Below are positions 1 through 12,193 of a DNA stretch of 64,000 nucleotides, one piece after another. The stretch is from Haliclona indistincta (Eukaryota > Porifera > Demospongiae > Haplosclerida > Chalinidae). The stretch is taken from assembly GCA_964017065.1 (NCBI GenBank), contig OZ024789.1, positions 9,425,422 to 9,489,421 of the forward strand, given 5' to 3'. The notes beneath the pieces were generated by a model. It made no database searches. It saw only the letters and a list, made by a program, of their open reading frames with translations, and was not told the origin of the DNA. Numbering within the stretch: the stretch's first letter is position 1; each line of letters opens with the position of its first letter. The translations under genes were made by a program, and so were the position numbers.

Positions 1-328
1 CTGAGCCGCTTGCAAGAGGAAGAAGCGAGCGAGCAAGCGAGATAGCTAGCTGCACTTACTTCTGTCTATTGGTCAATGGCAAGCATTCAGAACTGGTAGG
101 AATTACTGGCGCAGTCATCTAAATGTACCTGGATAGCTGCAATCAGTCACACAATCGGGAAAAGCTGGCTACAAGAGCCCTCAAAAATCGCCATAGTTGT
201 AGACCAGAAGAAACCACGCCTACAGTGACACGCCCAACGAGCTGACGTGGTCTACGTCTGGTCGTCAACGCGTGGGTGCATGGGTTAAAGTCACGTGCTC
301 CTCCCTAGCTAGCTCAGTTGTCAAGGAG

Positions 329-449
329 CTAACAGACCATAGATCCCTACATCAGTGGCTGGTGTGGTTGACCTACTTGTTGACTGCTGACACCTGACGT
401 GTATTCAGCTTGTGTACAGCCACTGATGTAGGGATCTATGGACTGTTAG
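329..449. repeat. Short inverted repeat (foldback)
   Basis: About 32-bp arms (329-361 and 418-449) carrying 'agatccctacatcagtggct' and its reverse complement surround a ~55-bp spacer. No coding content. This resembles a small foldback or MITE; no clear target duplication was seen. The remaining sequence in 1-790 shows no gene I can support. Confidence 0.7.
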
Positions 450-791
450 CAAGTCAATTGTGTTACCATTCTTTGCTTGTTCCTTGTTAGTTCACATTGT
501 GGACCAGTGGTAGACTTCACAACCCTACATCCTTTTGATTTCGATAGAAATCTTTTTAATTTTCTTGTTTGTGTCCTTTTTTCTTTTTCAGTGAAGTGCA
601 GTTCAATATCATGCACGTATTGGTTTAGTTTTCCTGTTGTTGATGGCTTTTAAACTTGTAGCTAAACTAATTGTTATGCTGTACATATCAGCTCGCCTAC
701 GCATGCATGCAATTGCATTCGAGCCCGCCCACACTTGTTTGTAGACCTATACGGCGGTTATAATTATCTGGCAAGCGCATAATGGTGATCC

Positions 792-1843
792 TACAGTGCA
801 ACAAGGCATTAACTTCCAAAATTTCAAATGCAAATATCTTCACAACAAAAATAGCTATCACATAGCAACCATGTCAATATATGTTTAGTTTTGCATGATC
901 TATGCATTAAGTAAAGTGACTATGTAATCTAATTCGATTCATGTAGGTGGTTGCTAAGCTTTGACCAATCAGAATACAGCTGCGCCCACGCAAAAGTTCT
1001 AATTAACGCACACCCATGAGTACTACACTGCAGCTTTAGAGCTTCAACACTTCCTTGCAGATTGCTACAGCTTGATGAAGCTCGAGAAGCCAAAAGATCA
1101 AAGGTGCTGGAGACTTCTTCTACAGCAAAAACTGCTGAGGAGATTGCTGAATGTCTCGCTGACACAGAACTGCATCACTTGCGTTACACCACAAATGATA
1201 GCAAACTTTCAGAAAGGCAAGGGAGTACATGTTTGCTCACTTAGAAGGGCTCAAAGCTGGTTTACAGCTAGAAAACCAGGTTTAAAAAGTACAGCAAGAT
1301 ATACAGGTCTCATAGGAGAGTGGGTGTAAATGACTAGGTCAAAAAAATATTCATAACTATTTTGTGTTCATAATTATTATCAAAAAAAGGTTCTGTAACT
1401 TTTTTCATCATACAATAATCCTACTGTTTGTGAAGTGTAGTGTATGTGTTAGTAACATTAAAGAAGTTGAAACGTTTTTCGTAAAATCAGTTGAAATTAA
1501 TTAAATTTGTCAAATTAATTAAATAGAGAACTTAGTTTTTAAAATCGCTCTGTAAAAGTCTTAAACATACCTACCTAAATCATGTTAAATAGCTAGTAAG
1601 TTGATGCAAACAATGCTAAAAGAGGAGCCTGGAATCAATTTTTATTATTTTCTATAGCGTCCATTAAAATGCTTATTATTCATTATCACCAAAACATCAC
1701 AATTCTTAAAATACCTTCTAGTGAAGCCTAAAGCCCCTAAAGGTATTATTGAAGGTTTCGGTGGAAAAAATCAACTCAAAAAAAGTTATGACAAATTAAT
1801 TAGTTAGTTAACACTTTGGAAGTTAATGCCTTGTTGCACTGTA
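792..1843. mobile_element. Non-autonomous Tc1/mariner-type element with TA target duplication
   Basis: Perfect 27-bp terminal inverted repeats (794-820 and 1815-1841) begin CAGTGCAACAAGGC and are each flanked by TA (792-793, 1842-1843), the target duplication expected of Tc1/mariner/pogo elements. The ~1.05-kb interior is AT-rich. Short ORFs in it (about 929-1329) show no transposase motif and overlap in different frames, so I treat the element as non-autonomous. Confidence 0.75.
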
Positions 1844-2156
1844 CATGGGCTTACAGTTCTTCGAAGACTCCAGACACATGTATGTTCTCCGTGATCCATA
1901 CGGCGCGGCTATACTCAAGTTAGTGCTCGGTCACGTGCGCTAGCTACTGCTTGGTCACGTGCGTATTGCGCAATCACACTAATGGCGTCTAACACTTAGC
2001 TGTCAATGGATCACGATCGAGAAGACGAGAACTCACGGAATGTATATCGCCGTTTCGCTAAAAACAAGGTTCAAAAGGCACCTGCCAGGAGAATTTCACG
2101 ACTTTTCGTGGGTGTTTTAGTCTCGGCACTGCTCGCGTAAAGGTGCTAGGCGAGTT

Positions 2157-2189
<33 letters not shown>

Positions 2190-2263
2190 AGGGAGGGAGG
2201 GAGGGAGGGAGGGAGGGAGGGAGGGAGGGAGGAAAGAAAGAAAGAAAGAAAGAAAGAAAGAAG
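2157..2263. repeat. Simple repeat (GAAA)n/(GGGA)n
   Basis: A purine-only tract of GAAA, then GGGA, then GAAA units. Any ORF read through it (SLPPSLPP on the complement) is low-complexity and not a gene. A shorter GAAA tract lies at about 3330-3352. Confidence 0.9.
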
Positions 2264-2445
2264 AAAACTTAGATGACGAAACTCGATTTTCACCGTTTCC
2301 AGGTTCGTCACTTTAGTAACAATTTCGAGCCATCTCCTTGCTACTGTAAGATGGGGCAACGCCAGAGAGCAGATCTAAGTGTCCATAGACTTAAATTATT
2401 CATCACTAGGAGAAATATCAGCGTTTGAACGCTAATACATTGTAT

Positions 2446-2506
2446 GTAGCCGCCATCTTTTTTTCTCGTTCAACCCTACATAGGGAGGCACTACCGTGCC
2501 TCCCTA
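2446..2506. repeat. Dispersed repeat with terminal stem-loop, copy 1
   Basis: Starts gtagccgccatctt, runs through caaccctaca and ends in a perfect 10-bp stem (2481-2490 with 2497-2506) around the loop ctaccg. A paralogous copy at 3689-3747 has a different stem but the same loop. Confidence 0.65.
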
Positions 2507-2517
2507 ATTATGAATTA

Positions 2518-2805
2518 CAAGTAATAAAAACATTTTAACCAAAATGCAAGAGATTTAGGGTTGGTACATTTATCGAAAAAGTATGGAAACAAGATTTTGA
2601 AATGAAAAGGATTGTATCAATAGCAGTGTAATACTACCTCCCTATTAAATTAACCACAACTATCGAAAGCAGTTAATTTAGGGAGGTAGCATTACACTGC
2701 TATTGATACAATCCTTTTCATTTCAAAATCTTGTTTCCATACTTTTTCGATAAATGTACCAACCCTAAATCTCTTGCATTTTGGTTAAAATGTTTTTATT
2801 ACTTG
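2518..2805. repeat. Long near-perfect hairpin (foldback element)
   Basis: Arms 2518-2654 and 2672-2805 are almost perfect reverse complements around a ~17-bp loop. The only differences I saw are a 2-bp insertion near the loop and a single A/G change. No coding potential. It abuts the stem-loop repeat ending at 2506. Such long matched arms indicate a recent foldback transposon or a recent inverted duplication. 2806-3688 shows no gene. Confidence 0.85.
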
Positions 2806-3688
2806 TTTCTTTTCTTTTTTTATTAATGACTTAGTTGGCACTTATGCTAACATAAAGAGAACATGGAGAACTATTCCCAGCCAGCCGCAGCCAGACTGCA
2901 CTCGATCGACTCTGCACTGCATGCAATGATGCAGCACGTACCATGCAACATTAGCTAACATTCTTACAACCCTGAACAGACAAATCCAGTGTAACAGTGA
3001 AGATTTGCTCGTTGTCTGCTGTGAACACTGCTAGTAGCAGCAGCACTCGCGTTCTAAGCAATTTGTACTAAGGTGCGCGTGTATTAGAATAATTACATAC
3101 ACGGGCGTGCGCGAGTAGGCGTAACCTAGTAACGGAGTTCAAACAGAATGATGGAATGGAGTCTGTTATGGACCAAAAATCGCTGTTTTCCTGGAAATAC
3201 TCGCTTCTGCTAGTGTTTTAGGCCTAAATAGATATCAGGTGCACTGATGGTCATAGGTAGCGTTGCTTCTGTGTAGGTTTAGTTGCGTTTGGTTCGCTCA
3301 CTACTGTGCTAGACTCGCTGAAAAATAAGAAGAAAGAAAGAAAGAAAGAAGAAGATGAACAAACGGGTGACCACGTGAACTCTGGTTTACCACCTTAGAC
3401 CTTGTTTCCTTTGCTTCTAAAGGTCTCTTTGTAATCGCACAAATCGTGCAAGGAGCTTCAGAACGTTAGATTAGCTTAAAACGCCCTTACGGCGAAGATA
3501 TGGCAATGCCGTACTTAGTGCCTCCAGGCGAGACGCCATCTTGTCATGCCCATAGCGACTGGCCTTATAGTCTTTATTAGTAGACTCGTTGTAAGCGCTT
3601 ACCTCTTAGGATAGCCCCTAGGTAGTTAAAATACCGCTGATGTCGTCAACAGCCAAGATATACGTGAATTATTGCGTTTAGCCTAAGT

Positions 3689-3747
3689 GTAGCCGCCATC
3701 TTGTTTTCCGCCCAACCCTAAATATGCCACGTCTACCGCGTGGCATA
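3689..3747. repeat. Dispersed repeat with terminal stem-loop, copy 2
   Basis: Shares gtagccgccatctt and caacccta with the copy at 2446 but ends in a different 9-bp stem, tatgccacg/cgtggcata (3723-3731, 3739-3747), with loop tctaccg. Both stem arms changed together relative to copy 1 while the loop core ctaccg stayed. Confidence 0.65.
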
Positions 3748-4250
3748 ATAAAAAAGTAACTAATTTGAATGTCCTCAGAGCCAAAAACTGTAACGAGGCG
3801 TTGAAACTTTTGCAGTTTGAGACTAAGGAGAAGTTTAGTCTTAATTAAGAATCCAGACTTTAAGAGGGATGCCGGGTGGTGGATTAAGATATGTCACTGA
3901 CGTACATAAAAAATAAAGTATAGCTACTAGTCTTTCAGTGCATTCTATATCTTACATCAACAAGTCAAGTCAACTGTAACTACTGTAAGGTGGTAATTGC
4001 AATGGTAATTGTCTTCATGACTTGAATGGGTTTCATAAGGACACGACTGTATCATAACTAATTTTTGTAGCTGACATTTGAATTTGAAGTCAGCAACAAA
4101 CTTTGAGACTGAGTTTAGTCTTGGTGCAACAAGACTTTAACAGGGATGAAAATGTCACTTTATGCATATATTCTTCACTGAAAGCCAGCTATCTATTGCA
4201 CTGCATGTTCATGAGTGGAGTTAAAGTCGACAGTCATCAATCAGTGCACT

Positions 4251-4317
4251 CAGGAGAGCATAATTAAGAGAGAGCGTGGTAAAGCTTACCACGCTCTCTC
4301 TTAATTATGTGCTCCTG
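4251..4317. repeat. Hairpin in the 5' flank of death-domain gene A
   Basis: Arms of 32 bp (4251-4282, 4286-4317) with a 3-bp loop; the stem includes gagagagcgtggtaa. It interrupts a flank (about 3756-4860) otherwise shared with the copies ending at 20447/28640, 34149 and 61382, which lack this hairpin, so it is a later insertion. Confidence 0.75.
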
Positions 4318-4831
4318 GTGCACTCCATATCTTACTGACATCAACAACAGAATGCTGAGTTATTGTTGTGTTGTAAATGTGTTCGTACATTTGACTCCCT
4401 TCTCAGCTGTACAATTCTTCTGTGCCACTGGTACAACACTATTACAGTAAGTGCTTGAACTACCGTAAATCGGGAAATTTTCGTGTAACAAAATTTTCGT
4501 GTTAAAATATTTTCGTGCTGCTGACAGCTGAGCCTGTAACGATGCTTGTATTCGTGGTTATTGTGTATACAAGAGTGTAGGAACCAGCTGAATGAATGAA
4601 TCCTGCCCATTGTTAGCCTGGGCCAGACCAAAACGCTCAGGCGCTGCCGGCGATCGTCTGAGACGCTCGTTCCTGGACAGCAAAGTAGAAGGCCGCTCAC
4701 TGTCGCTGGCTAAGCAGAAACTCCAGGCAGACTGTGTTTCACCTGCAGCCAAGCTCTTGAGCATAAACTTACATACCGATTTACGGTATGCACACACTAA
4801 TTGCGGAGTGGAAGTTATTATTTTTTCACAT

Positions 4832-4887
4832 TTTGAATTTAGCGCCAGTCACGTGCGCGTGAATCGTGATTAACTACCGGCGCCAAA
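4832..4887 (+). promoter_or_regulatory. Conserved upstream block of death-domain gene A
   Basis: TTGAATTTAGCGCC followed by CACGTG (4850-4855) about 30 bp before the ATG. The same block occurs at 28606-28633, 34098-34124 and 61312-61338 at similar distances from the start codon of each copy. It is probably part of the core promoter or 5' UTR; function is inferred from conservation only. Confidence 0.45.
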
Positions 4888-7800
4888 ATGGTGGGCCCAG
4901 CTTGGGCGGATCGTCTCTTGTCCTCTCTCTTCATTGTCCAGCAGCAGCTCCACAACAGCAGTATCTTATCGTTCACTAGTCTATTCCGTGGTCTCTCACC
5001 TCTACTTTTATACTGTGCAGCAGATTCACATTGTTCAAGGTTCCTCCTCCTGTTAGCAGGAGATGTCGAACGGAATCCTGGCCCGATAGAAAGAGGTAGC
5101 TGTGTGATTTGTCATTATAGATCCTTCCTACATGTGTGTTCTTTGCTTAACAGATGCGAAGCCAGGACTGTACGAAATGTTGTGCATGTCATACATTGAT
5201 GAGAAGGGGGAGTGTATTTACTTCAGGCTCATGGATCGTATTAAACCACGATTAATAGCCGTGGCTATAGCACTAGGTTTCCCCGAATATGTCATAAACA
5301 TTCTTGGAGAGCAATCAAATCCAGTATACTACCTACTCTCGGAATGGCGAGAAGGACGCAATCCAAACCATAGTGACTCTAGACCACTGACCTGGGGAAC
5401 ACTGATCACTGCTCTACGACATGCTGGTCTCCCGGAGGAGGTCAGGATATTGGAGCGCTTCCTAGTTGCACCAGTTAACACTGTGTCACAAGCAAGTAAG
5501 TAACTTGAACTTGAGCAATTAGGAACCAATTGTACAATCTATTATTCACCAAAATTATTGTGAATTGAATTTCATGTCATGTCATGCTTCTCATGAAAAT
5601 CATGTGCTGTGCCTGTACGGTATATATTTTTGTGACTAGGTACTGCTATCGTACAAACAACTAGTGTTTTCGATGATCGTGATCAAGCGACTCCTCGGCA
5701 TCCTGAAGAAGGTCAGTCTATTGCCTATAGATAACAATTTACTTGTTTTGTTTCAGGTTACACACTTCACAGTGGTCCTGTTAAAGTATCTGTCAGAGTA
5801 GGTCCTGATGTTCCTAAAGGACTTGTTTCTCTTATGAAGAGCTACGCTGACATGCTAGTAGAATTTAAAAAGATCAAATTGCGTAAAGCAAAGTTTCTTG
5901 ACCTTAAAAGATTCTTTTCTGGTCTTGGTATTGAATCTATTGAGCAGTGCAAAACAACCGATGAGGTTATTAGCAGCTTAGAGGAAAATTTGTACCTGTT
6001 CTTTTTTAACATTGAAGCACTGGAGATGGGTTGTGATCGGTTTCATAGCTCTAAAGTGAAAATTTTGCTAAGTCGATACAGAGAGCAGCTTAACCACTTT
6101 CTCTCAAATAATTTAGTTGAAGATTTCAAGGGTGTTTTGAAAACAAGGATACGTGATAGCAGCAAAGTGGAGACTGTTACTGTAAAACTACAAGAAAATA
6201 TATCTAAGTACACTCTTGAAGGTCTAAGAAAGCTTATTTATCACTTCTTTGGCGTTCTCAACAAGGTGCTCATTCATTGTGGAACAGACAAAGGCTGTGT
6301 ACGTGTCACTTGGATTGTTCCCACGTCCCTGGCCTCTATCCTGAGTGAGAAAGCTGAGCAGCTGTCACCAGAGTATCTTGCTAGTAAAGGTGTCTTGGAA
6401 CTAGTGATTAGTCTACGAATTGCTCCTAATGAAGGTTTGTGTAAAAAAAGTATGCAAATTTCTCATTTCTTTACAGGAAATGACCTGCACAGTAAGGCAG
6501 ATGTTCTAAAGCAGCATCTAATGGGTGTGGATAGCAATGACCCGATGATTGCAGCAATTCAAAAGCGTCATCAGAGTGAGCTTGAGGAGCTACACAGAGA
6601 AATGGAGTCACTTGGTAAGAGTTACAATGTACATTAGGATATAATTATACCCATGCCTTGTTTGACAATATACAGTGTCCGTTTTGACTAAAATTTATGA
6701 GCTAGCTAATTGTTTGGATTTTTATTGTTTCATTTGTTTGGCAATGAGGTTGATAAGTTTCTCCCTTAAAATGTAGTCTTGCTTATTATACTTTCAGCGT
6801 AGCTTGATACCTGGCATCTTTTGCTAGCATACTGTACTGTATGCATGCCCATACATGTATGCATGCCAATCCCATGTTGAGAAAGGTTCATGTGTCATTG
6901 TTTCTTATCAGTGTCAACCAGCTCGAAACATAAGCAACAGCTTGAACGACAGCTTGACATGGCTAAGCGTTCAGCTCAAGCAGAGATAAATCAACTGAAG
7001 AAAGAACTAAAAGAAATGAAACAGAAACAACCTACAGGTAACAATAACTATTTTGTGTAGAAACTTAGAAAGAGAAGATATATAGCTAGCAAGTAGCTAC
7101 ATGTATTACCTTGACTGGCGTTGCTGGACTCGCACAGCATTGCCGGACTTTGCTGAAGACAAAGCTGTCTACCATATAGTCTTCTCTTCTTAGCAGCTTA
7201 TAGGACAATTCTGTACTCAAGGTAGCACAGCGAGTGCGGAGAACCAATCGTGCGATCGTCAAGCAGCGACAGCTCCAGTGGGTGATCATAGGCATGCCCA
7301 GCTGAATTCCATGTGGTCAGCACTGCTAGGCTTCTGATTGCTTAGGTGCAACCACTGTATCTGCATTGTCCAAGCTTACACGTAGGGGATTCCAGCACTA
7401 ATAGTTTCAGACCCGAAGCCAAAAAAAGAGGGTGGGTGGGTAAAGTCTATTTTGGAAAAAAGTCCATTCATTGAAAAAATAGTACAGGCATTTTTAAGAG
7501 TTTCTGGTCTATTTCTGACCAGATAATGTGTGTAATTTCTACTATCATGTTCATTAATCAGGTATAGATTGTTTATTTTCTGAATATTTGCACTGCTGCA
7601 GCCTTGGGAAAGCTGTCCAGGCATTGCATCTTGTTTGCTGTCATGGCTTGCCTATGTCACTAGCCTAGTACCTCGGCGCCAAATAGAGCGCCTAGTTTCA
7701 AATGTATACGCATGCGCGTAATTTTCCCGACATTCCAGGAATACCGGATATTTTCGCTCACGTTTGTGACATGTGCTCTGACCTCGTGCTTCAGTTTTGC

Positions 7801-10564
7801 CGACGAAGAAAGTCGAATACTAAAGAATGACAAGACGTAATTGGCAGCAAACGTGGACATACAATCCTGTAGCTACGAGTATCCATGGTTGGTTAGATGC
7901 CGTACTGGCACGATGTGAAAGCATGCTATAGCTGTCCCCGCCCATTTTATTCGCGCATGCGTGTGCATTTGATACTAGGCGTTAATTTAACGACTAGGTA
8001 CTAGGCTACCTACATGTATGTTGCTTGCTCTTTTTGTGTTCTGCTGTGTGGTAGTCGCTGACGGCTGTTGTTTTAAAACCACAGCCACACTAACAGTGCT
8101 TTTTCTGCTGCTGCTGCTGCACTTCCATAGCCATCGTTCGCGGCATACGTAGTATTCATGATCGATGCATGAATAATTAACACCATGAATAATCAAGCGC
8201 TGATTATGAATATCATTATAATGATGCAAAATGACGTAGTGGGTGGTGGGTAACGGGGCAAACTGAAAAATCGGCTTCGGGTCTTAAATTTTCAACGCTG
8301 GAACACCCTGCATACACGTATATATTCTGGAAACGATAAAAAGCTAAGTCTAGCAGCACTAATGAGTACAGTGGTCTTGCTGCAACTGTATTTCATTATG
8401 TACATGTAGCTCTTATAATTCTAATTGCTGCAGTAGCTTTGTATAGCATGTCTAGTATGCTTATCAGTAGTTCTAGGGCTGAAGGTGTCACAACATTGGT
8501 GGTCCAGACTGTCATACCCATTTACAGAATTCTAGTGCTGTCTGCACTGAGCTACCTAAAATTCCACCGAGGCATTACCGTGGTGCTTCATTTATTTGTA
8601 CTGATGAATTTGTTTTTTTTTTACCAGTTTCAACCATGTATCGATGGAATGAGTTTACCCAGTGTATAGACTAAGCACTGTTGACTATTATTTTTAGCCA
8701 TTTTAATCTGTAAAAATTACTTAAACACAAGTACATGTAGAGCCGAATGAATTTTGACTCTATACATGTACATGTTATGCAATGATTTTCGACTCACTGA
8801 AGGCCTCCGGCTGAATTTGCTGCCAGCGAAACTTTATTCAATATTTGGCACAGTGATGCCAGTCAGCATTCTATTTAGAAGCTGAAGCCATCAAGCTGAA
8901 ACAGTTCTCATTACTATAGGAGAAACAGCATCAGAGGATACAGACACACTCTGCACAGCCTTCATGTTCTACAAGCAACGACTAGTCAGTCCTCTGACTG
9001 TTGATTTCCACTTTGTAGTTGTGAAGGATCATGAGCCTATTCTATGGGTTTGTATTATGCATTGTTATTTAATTATGTGCATTTAATTGCTACTTAACAG
9101 GAATTGAAAGATGAGTATGAGAAGTGGACTGCAGATGCCACAACACTAGAAATTCACCTTGATGATGATGACCATAGTCCTGTGATTGAGCTTGTTCAAC
9201 AAGAACAAATGGTTGGTTCGTGGGAAATTCTTCCTCTATCCTCTGTTTCTCGGGTAAGTGTATTATTCTGATTTTATTCGGTTGTTGTCTTTAACATGTG
9301 CATGTAGATCTCTAAAGCTGCTATCCTGAACTACCAAATTGGTAGAAGAATCCCTCACTGTGGATTTGAGTTAGTGCTATTGTCAAAGGAAGTTCAACGT
9401 CTGCATCACAAAGTGGTCATTGGAGGAGTTCTTTCACCCAACAGCTTCTACATACGCTATCCTCAGCCTGAAGGTGATAAATTAATTTATTGTCATTCTA
9501 TGCAGTGTCTTCTGTGAGCACAGTATCACCATTAGCAACACAACCATCAGCTATACCACTGCAGTCACCACAGAGAACACCAGGTAACCTCTGTCCCATT
9601 CTGCACATGCACTGTCTAGCCTATCTGCTTAACCCTTTAATTACTAAATTATCTTGCTGAAATTTTAACCTCGTAAATGCTGACCACTTCTCTTGTGAAT
9701 ATCTCGTGTGTCTTTTGTGCTACTGGTCTCAAATTTGCGTCCTTTTACGCCAGTGAGTAGCCGCAATTGCCTACACTCAAGTCAGTCGATATGCCCCTCC
9801 CACTTCGAAAGTGAAGCCGATAAAGTGAAACGACCTCGTCAAATTTTGCTCAAAGTTAGTGCTTTGGGGCTGGATACTGAAAAGTACACACAACTAGCAG
9901 TGGTTTTGGTGAGTGCAAAATGTAGTCCAGATCATAGAGAATGCACGAAAATGTGTTTCCGAGCACCCTGAAGCCATAAAATGTCCGAATTTTCTTGGCA
10001 GCCATTTTGTTTTTCTTAAAATGTTGTGAAATTTGCACTGAAGCCATACAAAATGCCGAAGCCAATACGTTTAGTGCAGGGGGCGCGCCGAAAACCGGTC
10101 AATTTTTTGCGGTTATTTGTATTCTTCAATTTGGCTCAATTTTGGGATATTTTAGCACTTTTTCATAAAGTTATGGTGTCTGAAGTATGTATGTCGCCAA
10201 AAGGCGACAATAGGGGTTAAAGGGTTAATCTGTTCGGCTGTTTATCATGTTTTATTTCACAGACAAGGCTGTGGTGGCTTATTCTCAAGCTCCTAAGATC
10301 CCTGAACTGATTACTCTTGTTGCTAAGAAGATACCGACCAAGTGGTACGAACTAGGTATTCAGCTGGAGATCGATATAGCTACACTACGCACATTTGAAG
10401 CACAAACCAGTGATCCAGTTGAACTCTGGAGTGTGGTGTTTGACCAATGGAGGAAAGAGCAAAAGGTTCCATTCACCTGGGAGACTATCATCACCACTCT
10501 AGAGGAGGCTTATGAGGACAGTACAGCTGCTGGGATCAGGGAATGGTTGGACAAAACAAGCTAA
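4888..10564 (+). CDS. Death-domain protein with 2A-like leader, complete spliced model (gene A)
   Basis: Proposed exons 4888-5095, 5154-5495, 5640-5711, 5757-6434, 6477-6614, 6912-7037, 8920-9047, 9101-9253, 9308-9473, 9506-9583 and 10263-10564, all with GT-AG borders, sum to 2391 nt, an open 796-aa protein. Residues 1-69 are a hydrophobic leader ending in a 2A-like motif (DVERNPGP, NPGP at 63-66), which in other systems makes the ribosome skip a peptide bond. Residues ~92-175 look like a death-type fold. Residues ~208-433 are a conserved domain I do not recognise. Residues ~480-521 are a charged coiled coil (QLERQLDMAKRS). Residues ~522-670 are unrecognised. Residues ~697-796 are a C-terminal death domain (KKIPTKWYELGIQLEID). 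Death domains usually mediate adaptor assembly in innate immune or apoptosis signalling; that role is inferred. Intron 7038-8919 holds a TAGCCT element. Confidence 0.75.
7661..8008. mobile_element. TAGCCT-tip MITE in the long intron of gene A
   Basis: Ends read tagcctagtacct...aggtactaggcta, and each terminus is followed inside by a short hairpin (ggcgcc/gcgcct on the left) and then by gcatgcgcg, the architecture of the family described at 14423, 22758, 36646 and 53510. No target duplication is visible. No transposase inside. The rest of intron 7038-8919 shows no gene. Confidence 0.6.
9629..10228. mobile_element. piggyBac-like TTAA element (non-autonomous) in intron of gene A
   Basis: TTAACCCTTT at the left (9629-9638) and AAAGGGTTAA at the right (10219-10228) give TTAA target sites with CCCTTT termini, a layout seen in piggyBac-type MITEs. 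The ~600-bp interior has only short overlapping ORFs with no transposase motif. Confidence 0.5.
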
Positions 10565-10739
10565 CTCAAGGAATTATAATACTATAGTTTACTTTGTCTT
10601 CACTTATAGTACTTTCTCTCATGCTCACTTTCTTAGGCTGTGTATTGCCCTCTCTCTCCAGACTAATCACGTGTTGGGGATTGAGCTAGGGTGTGTCCAA
10701 TGTATTTTTTATAATTTTTGTCATTAAAATGCGGAGACA

Positions 10740-10880
10740 AGACACAAAGTCAAGCACTCCTCTCATAGTTGTGCCACATTTGTGTAGCCCCATACTATAT
10801 AGTAGAACAGCATAGCTATGGTGCTCTCTTCTTCTTCGCTTCTCTTCAATCACTTGTACAGTAATGATTTTTCTATTGAT
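10740..10880 (+). pseudogene. Relic of an Ig/FN3 receptor gene 3' end
   Basis: CATAGCTATGGTGCTC, followed by a cttcttc..gcttctcttcaat tract, matches the sequence just downstream of the receptor stop codons at 33743 and 61018. Upstream, ctctcatag..gtgccacatttgtgtag matches their last codons (HSSHSPDFATFV). A receptor gene copy therefore once lay downstream of gene A and only its tail survives. Nothing is recognised between 10881 and 11045. Confidence 0.55.
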
Positions 10881-11045
10881 ATAAAATATTTATGATTGTT
10901 GAAATAATGAATAATTATTATTTTTAATTACCTGATATGATACAATGATATGACTTTGCAAATACAAATAAATCATATAATTATTTGTCCCAATATAGAT
11001 CTAGAGTACAATGAACAAGTTCCGCAAATGGAGATGGCGTTGCCT

Positions 11046-11102
11046 CAGTGCTTGTTGATGGCTGTTCAGCGACGGTCGCTGAACAGCCATCAGCAAGCAC
11101 TG
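11046..11102. repeat. Perfect small hairpin
   Basis: Arms of 28 bp (11046-11073 and 11075-11102) with a single-base loop; stem cagtgcttgttgatggctg with one G:T-type mismatch near the end. Confidence 0.8.
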
Positions 11103-11539
11103 GAAGAGACAAGAAGAGTACTTGGAGTCACCGGTATGGCAAGCCAAAGGGGACAATATTATCAAACACAATATTTTTATGGACAAAATTAATTATTGCA
11201 TGGACAAAAATATTTTTGCATTGGCAAATTCATTTTCACATGGGCAAAACAATGTTTGCATGGGCAAATTCATTATTGCATGGCCAACTTCATTATTGCA
11301 TTGGCAAATCTATTCATGCATTGGCAAATTTATTATTGCATTGGCAAATCTATTACTGCACGGGCAAATCTATTATTGCATGGGCAAATTTATTGAGCAT
11401 TGGCAATCTATTTTGTATGGGCAAAATTATTTTGCGTACACAACGAAGGACTCGTTCCGATCCAAAACTCAAGTGTACCGATTTCATGCGCATAATTTCG
11501 CTCAGGCTCATCATAAAGTGCGCACCCAGAATTAATGAT

Positions 11540-12170
11540 ATTCATGACTTTTTGCAAGTAGCTGTATTGTCCTAGCCAAGGGTATTCGTGCTGACAGAGA
11601 TGCTGCGTGCAGTTTACTTGCCTATCGATAGGCTTCGAATATAGCAAATTTCAGCAACGCAGTGTTAGCCATCGCGGAGCGACGAGCTCGCCCTGTGAAG
11701 ACTAATCACGATTGATTGTAAACACTTTTTCTTTAGTTGTGCGAAAGGTAAAAAGCTACAACTGCTTCATCTGCCATGTGTGCAGGAATCTATGCAATGT
11801 TTTCACGGAGCGCTGCTCGTACGCGATATTACAGGTATGTGGTGCCAGACAGCACAGCCTGCGTTGCTGCAATATCGCCTACTAGCAGCGCTCGGCGAAA
11901 ACATCGCAGTTATTCCTGCACACATGGCAGATGAGCTTGCTTGAGCAGTTGTAGCTTCGTACCTTTCGCACAACTAAAGGAAAAGTGTTTACAATCGATC
12001 GTGATTAGTCTTCACAGGGCGAGCTCGTCGCTCCGCGATGGCTAACACTGCGTTGCTGAAATTTGCTATATTCGAAGCCTATCGATAGGCAAGTAAACTG
12101 CACGCAGCATCTCTGTCAGCACGAATACCCTTGGCTAGGACAATACAGCTACTTGCAAAAAGTCATGAAT
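11540..12170. repeat. Foldback element nested in the 11131-13218 repeat
   Basis: Arms approximately 11540-11822 and 11880-12170; tips attcatgactttttgcaagta and its complement. Both arms contain cctatcgatagg. Half of a related copy lies at about 14695-15060 inside another element, showing that this is a dispersed family. Confidence 0.75.
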
Positions 12171-12193
12171 ACTAGTACATTCATGGAATGGCA

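Noticed and set aside
929..1329. Short ORFs in the 792-1843 element as a transposase
   Set aside because: Three overlapping frames, no helix-turn-helix or DDE motif.
5041..5090. 2A-like motif as part of a non-LTR retrotransposon ORF
   Set aside because: 2A sequences do occur there, but all copies here are followed after one short intron by a death-type exon, and no reverse transcriptase is nearby.
11122..11575. Overlapping ORFs of repeating HWQIYYC/WANLLLHG peptides (also 12877-13215)
   Set aside because: They arise from a 20-bp tandem repeat that is open in all frames and mirrored in both foldback arms.
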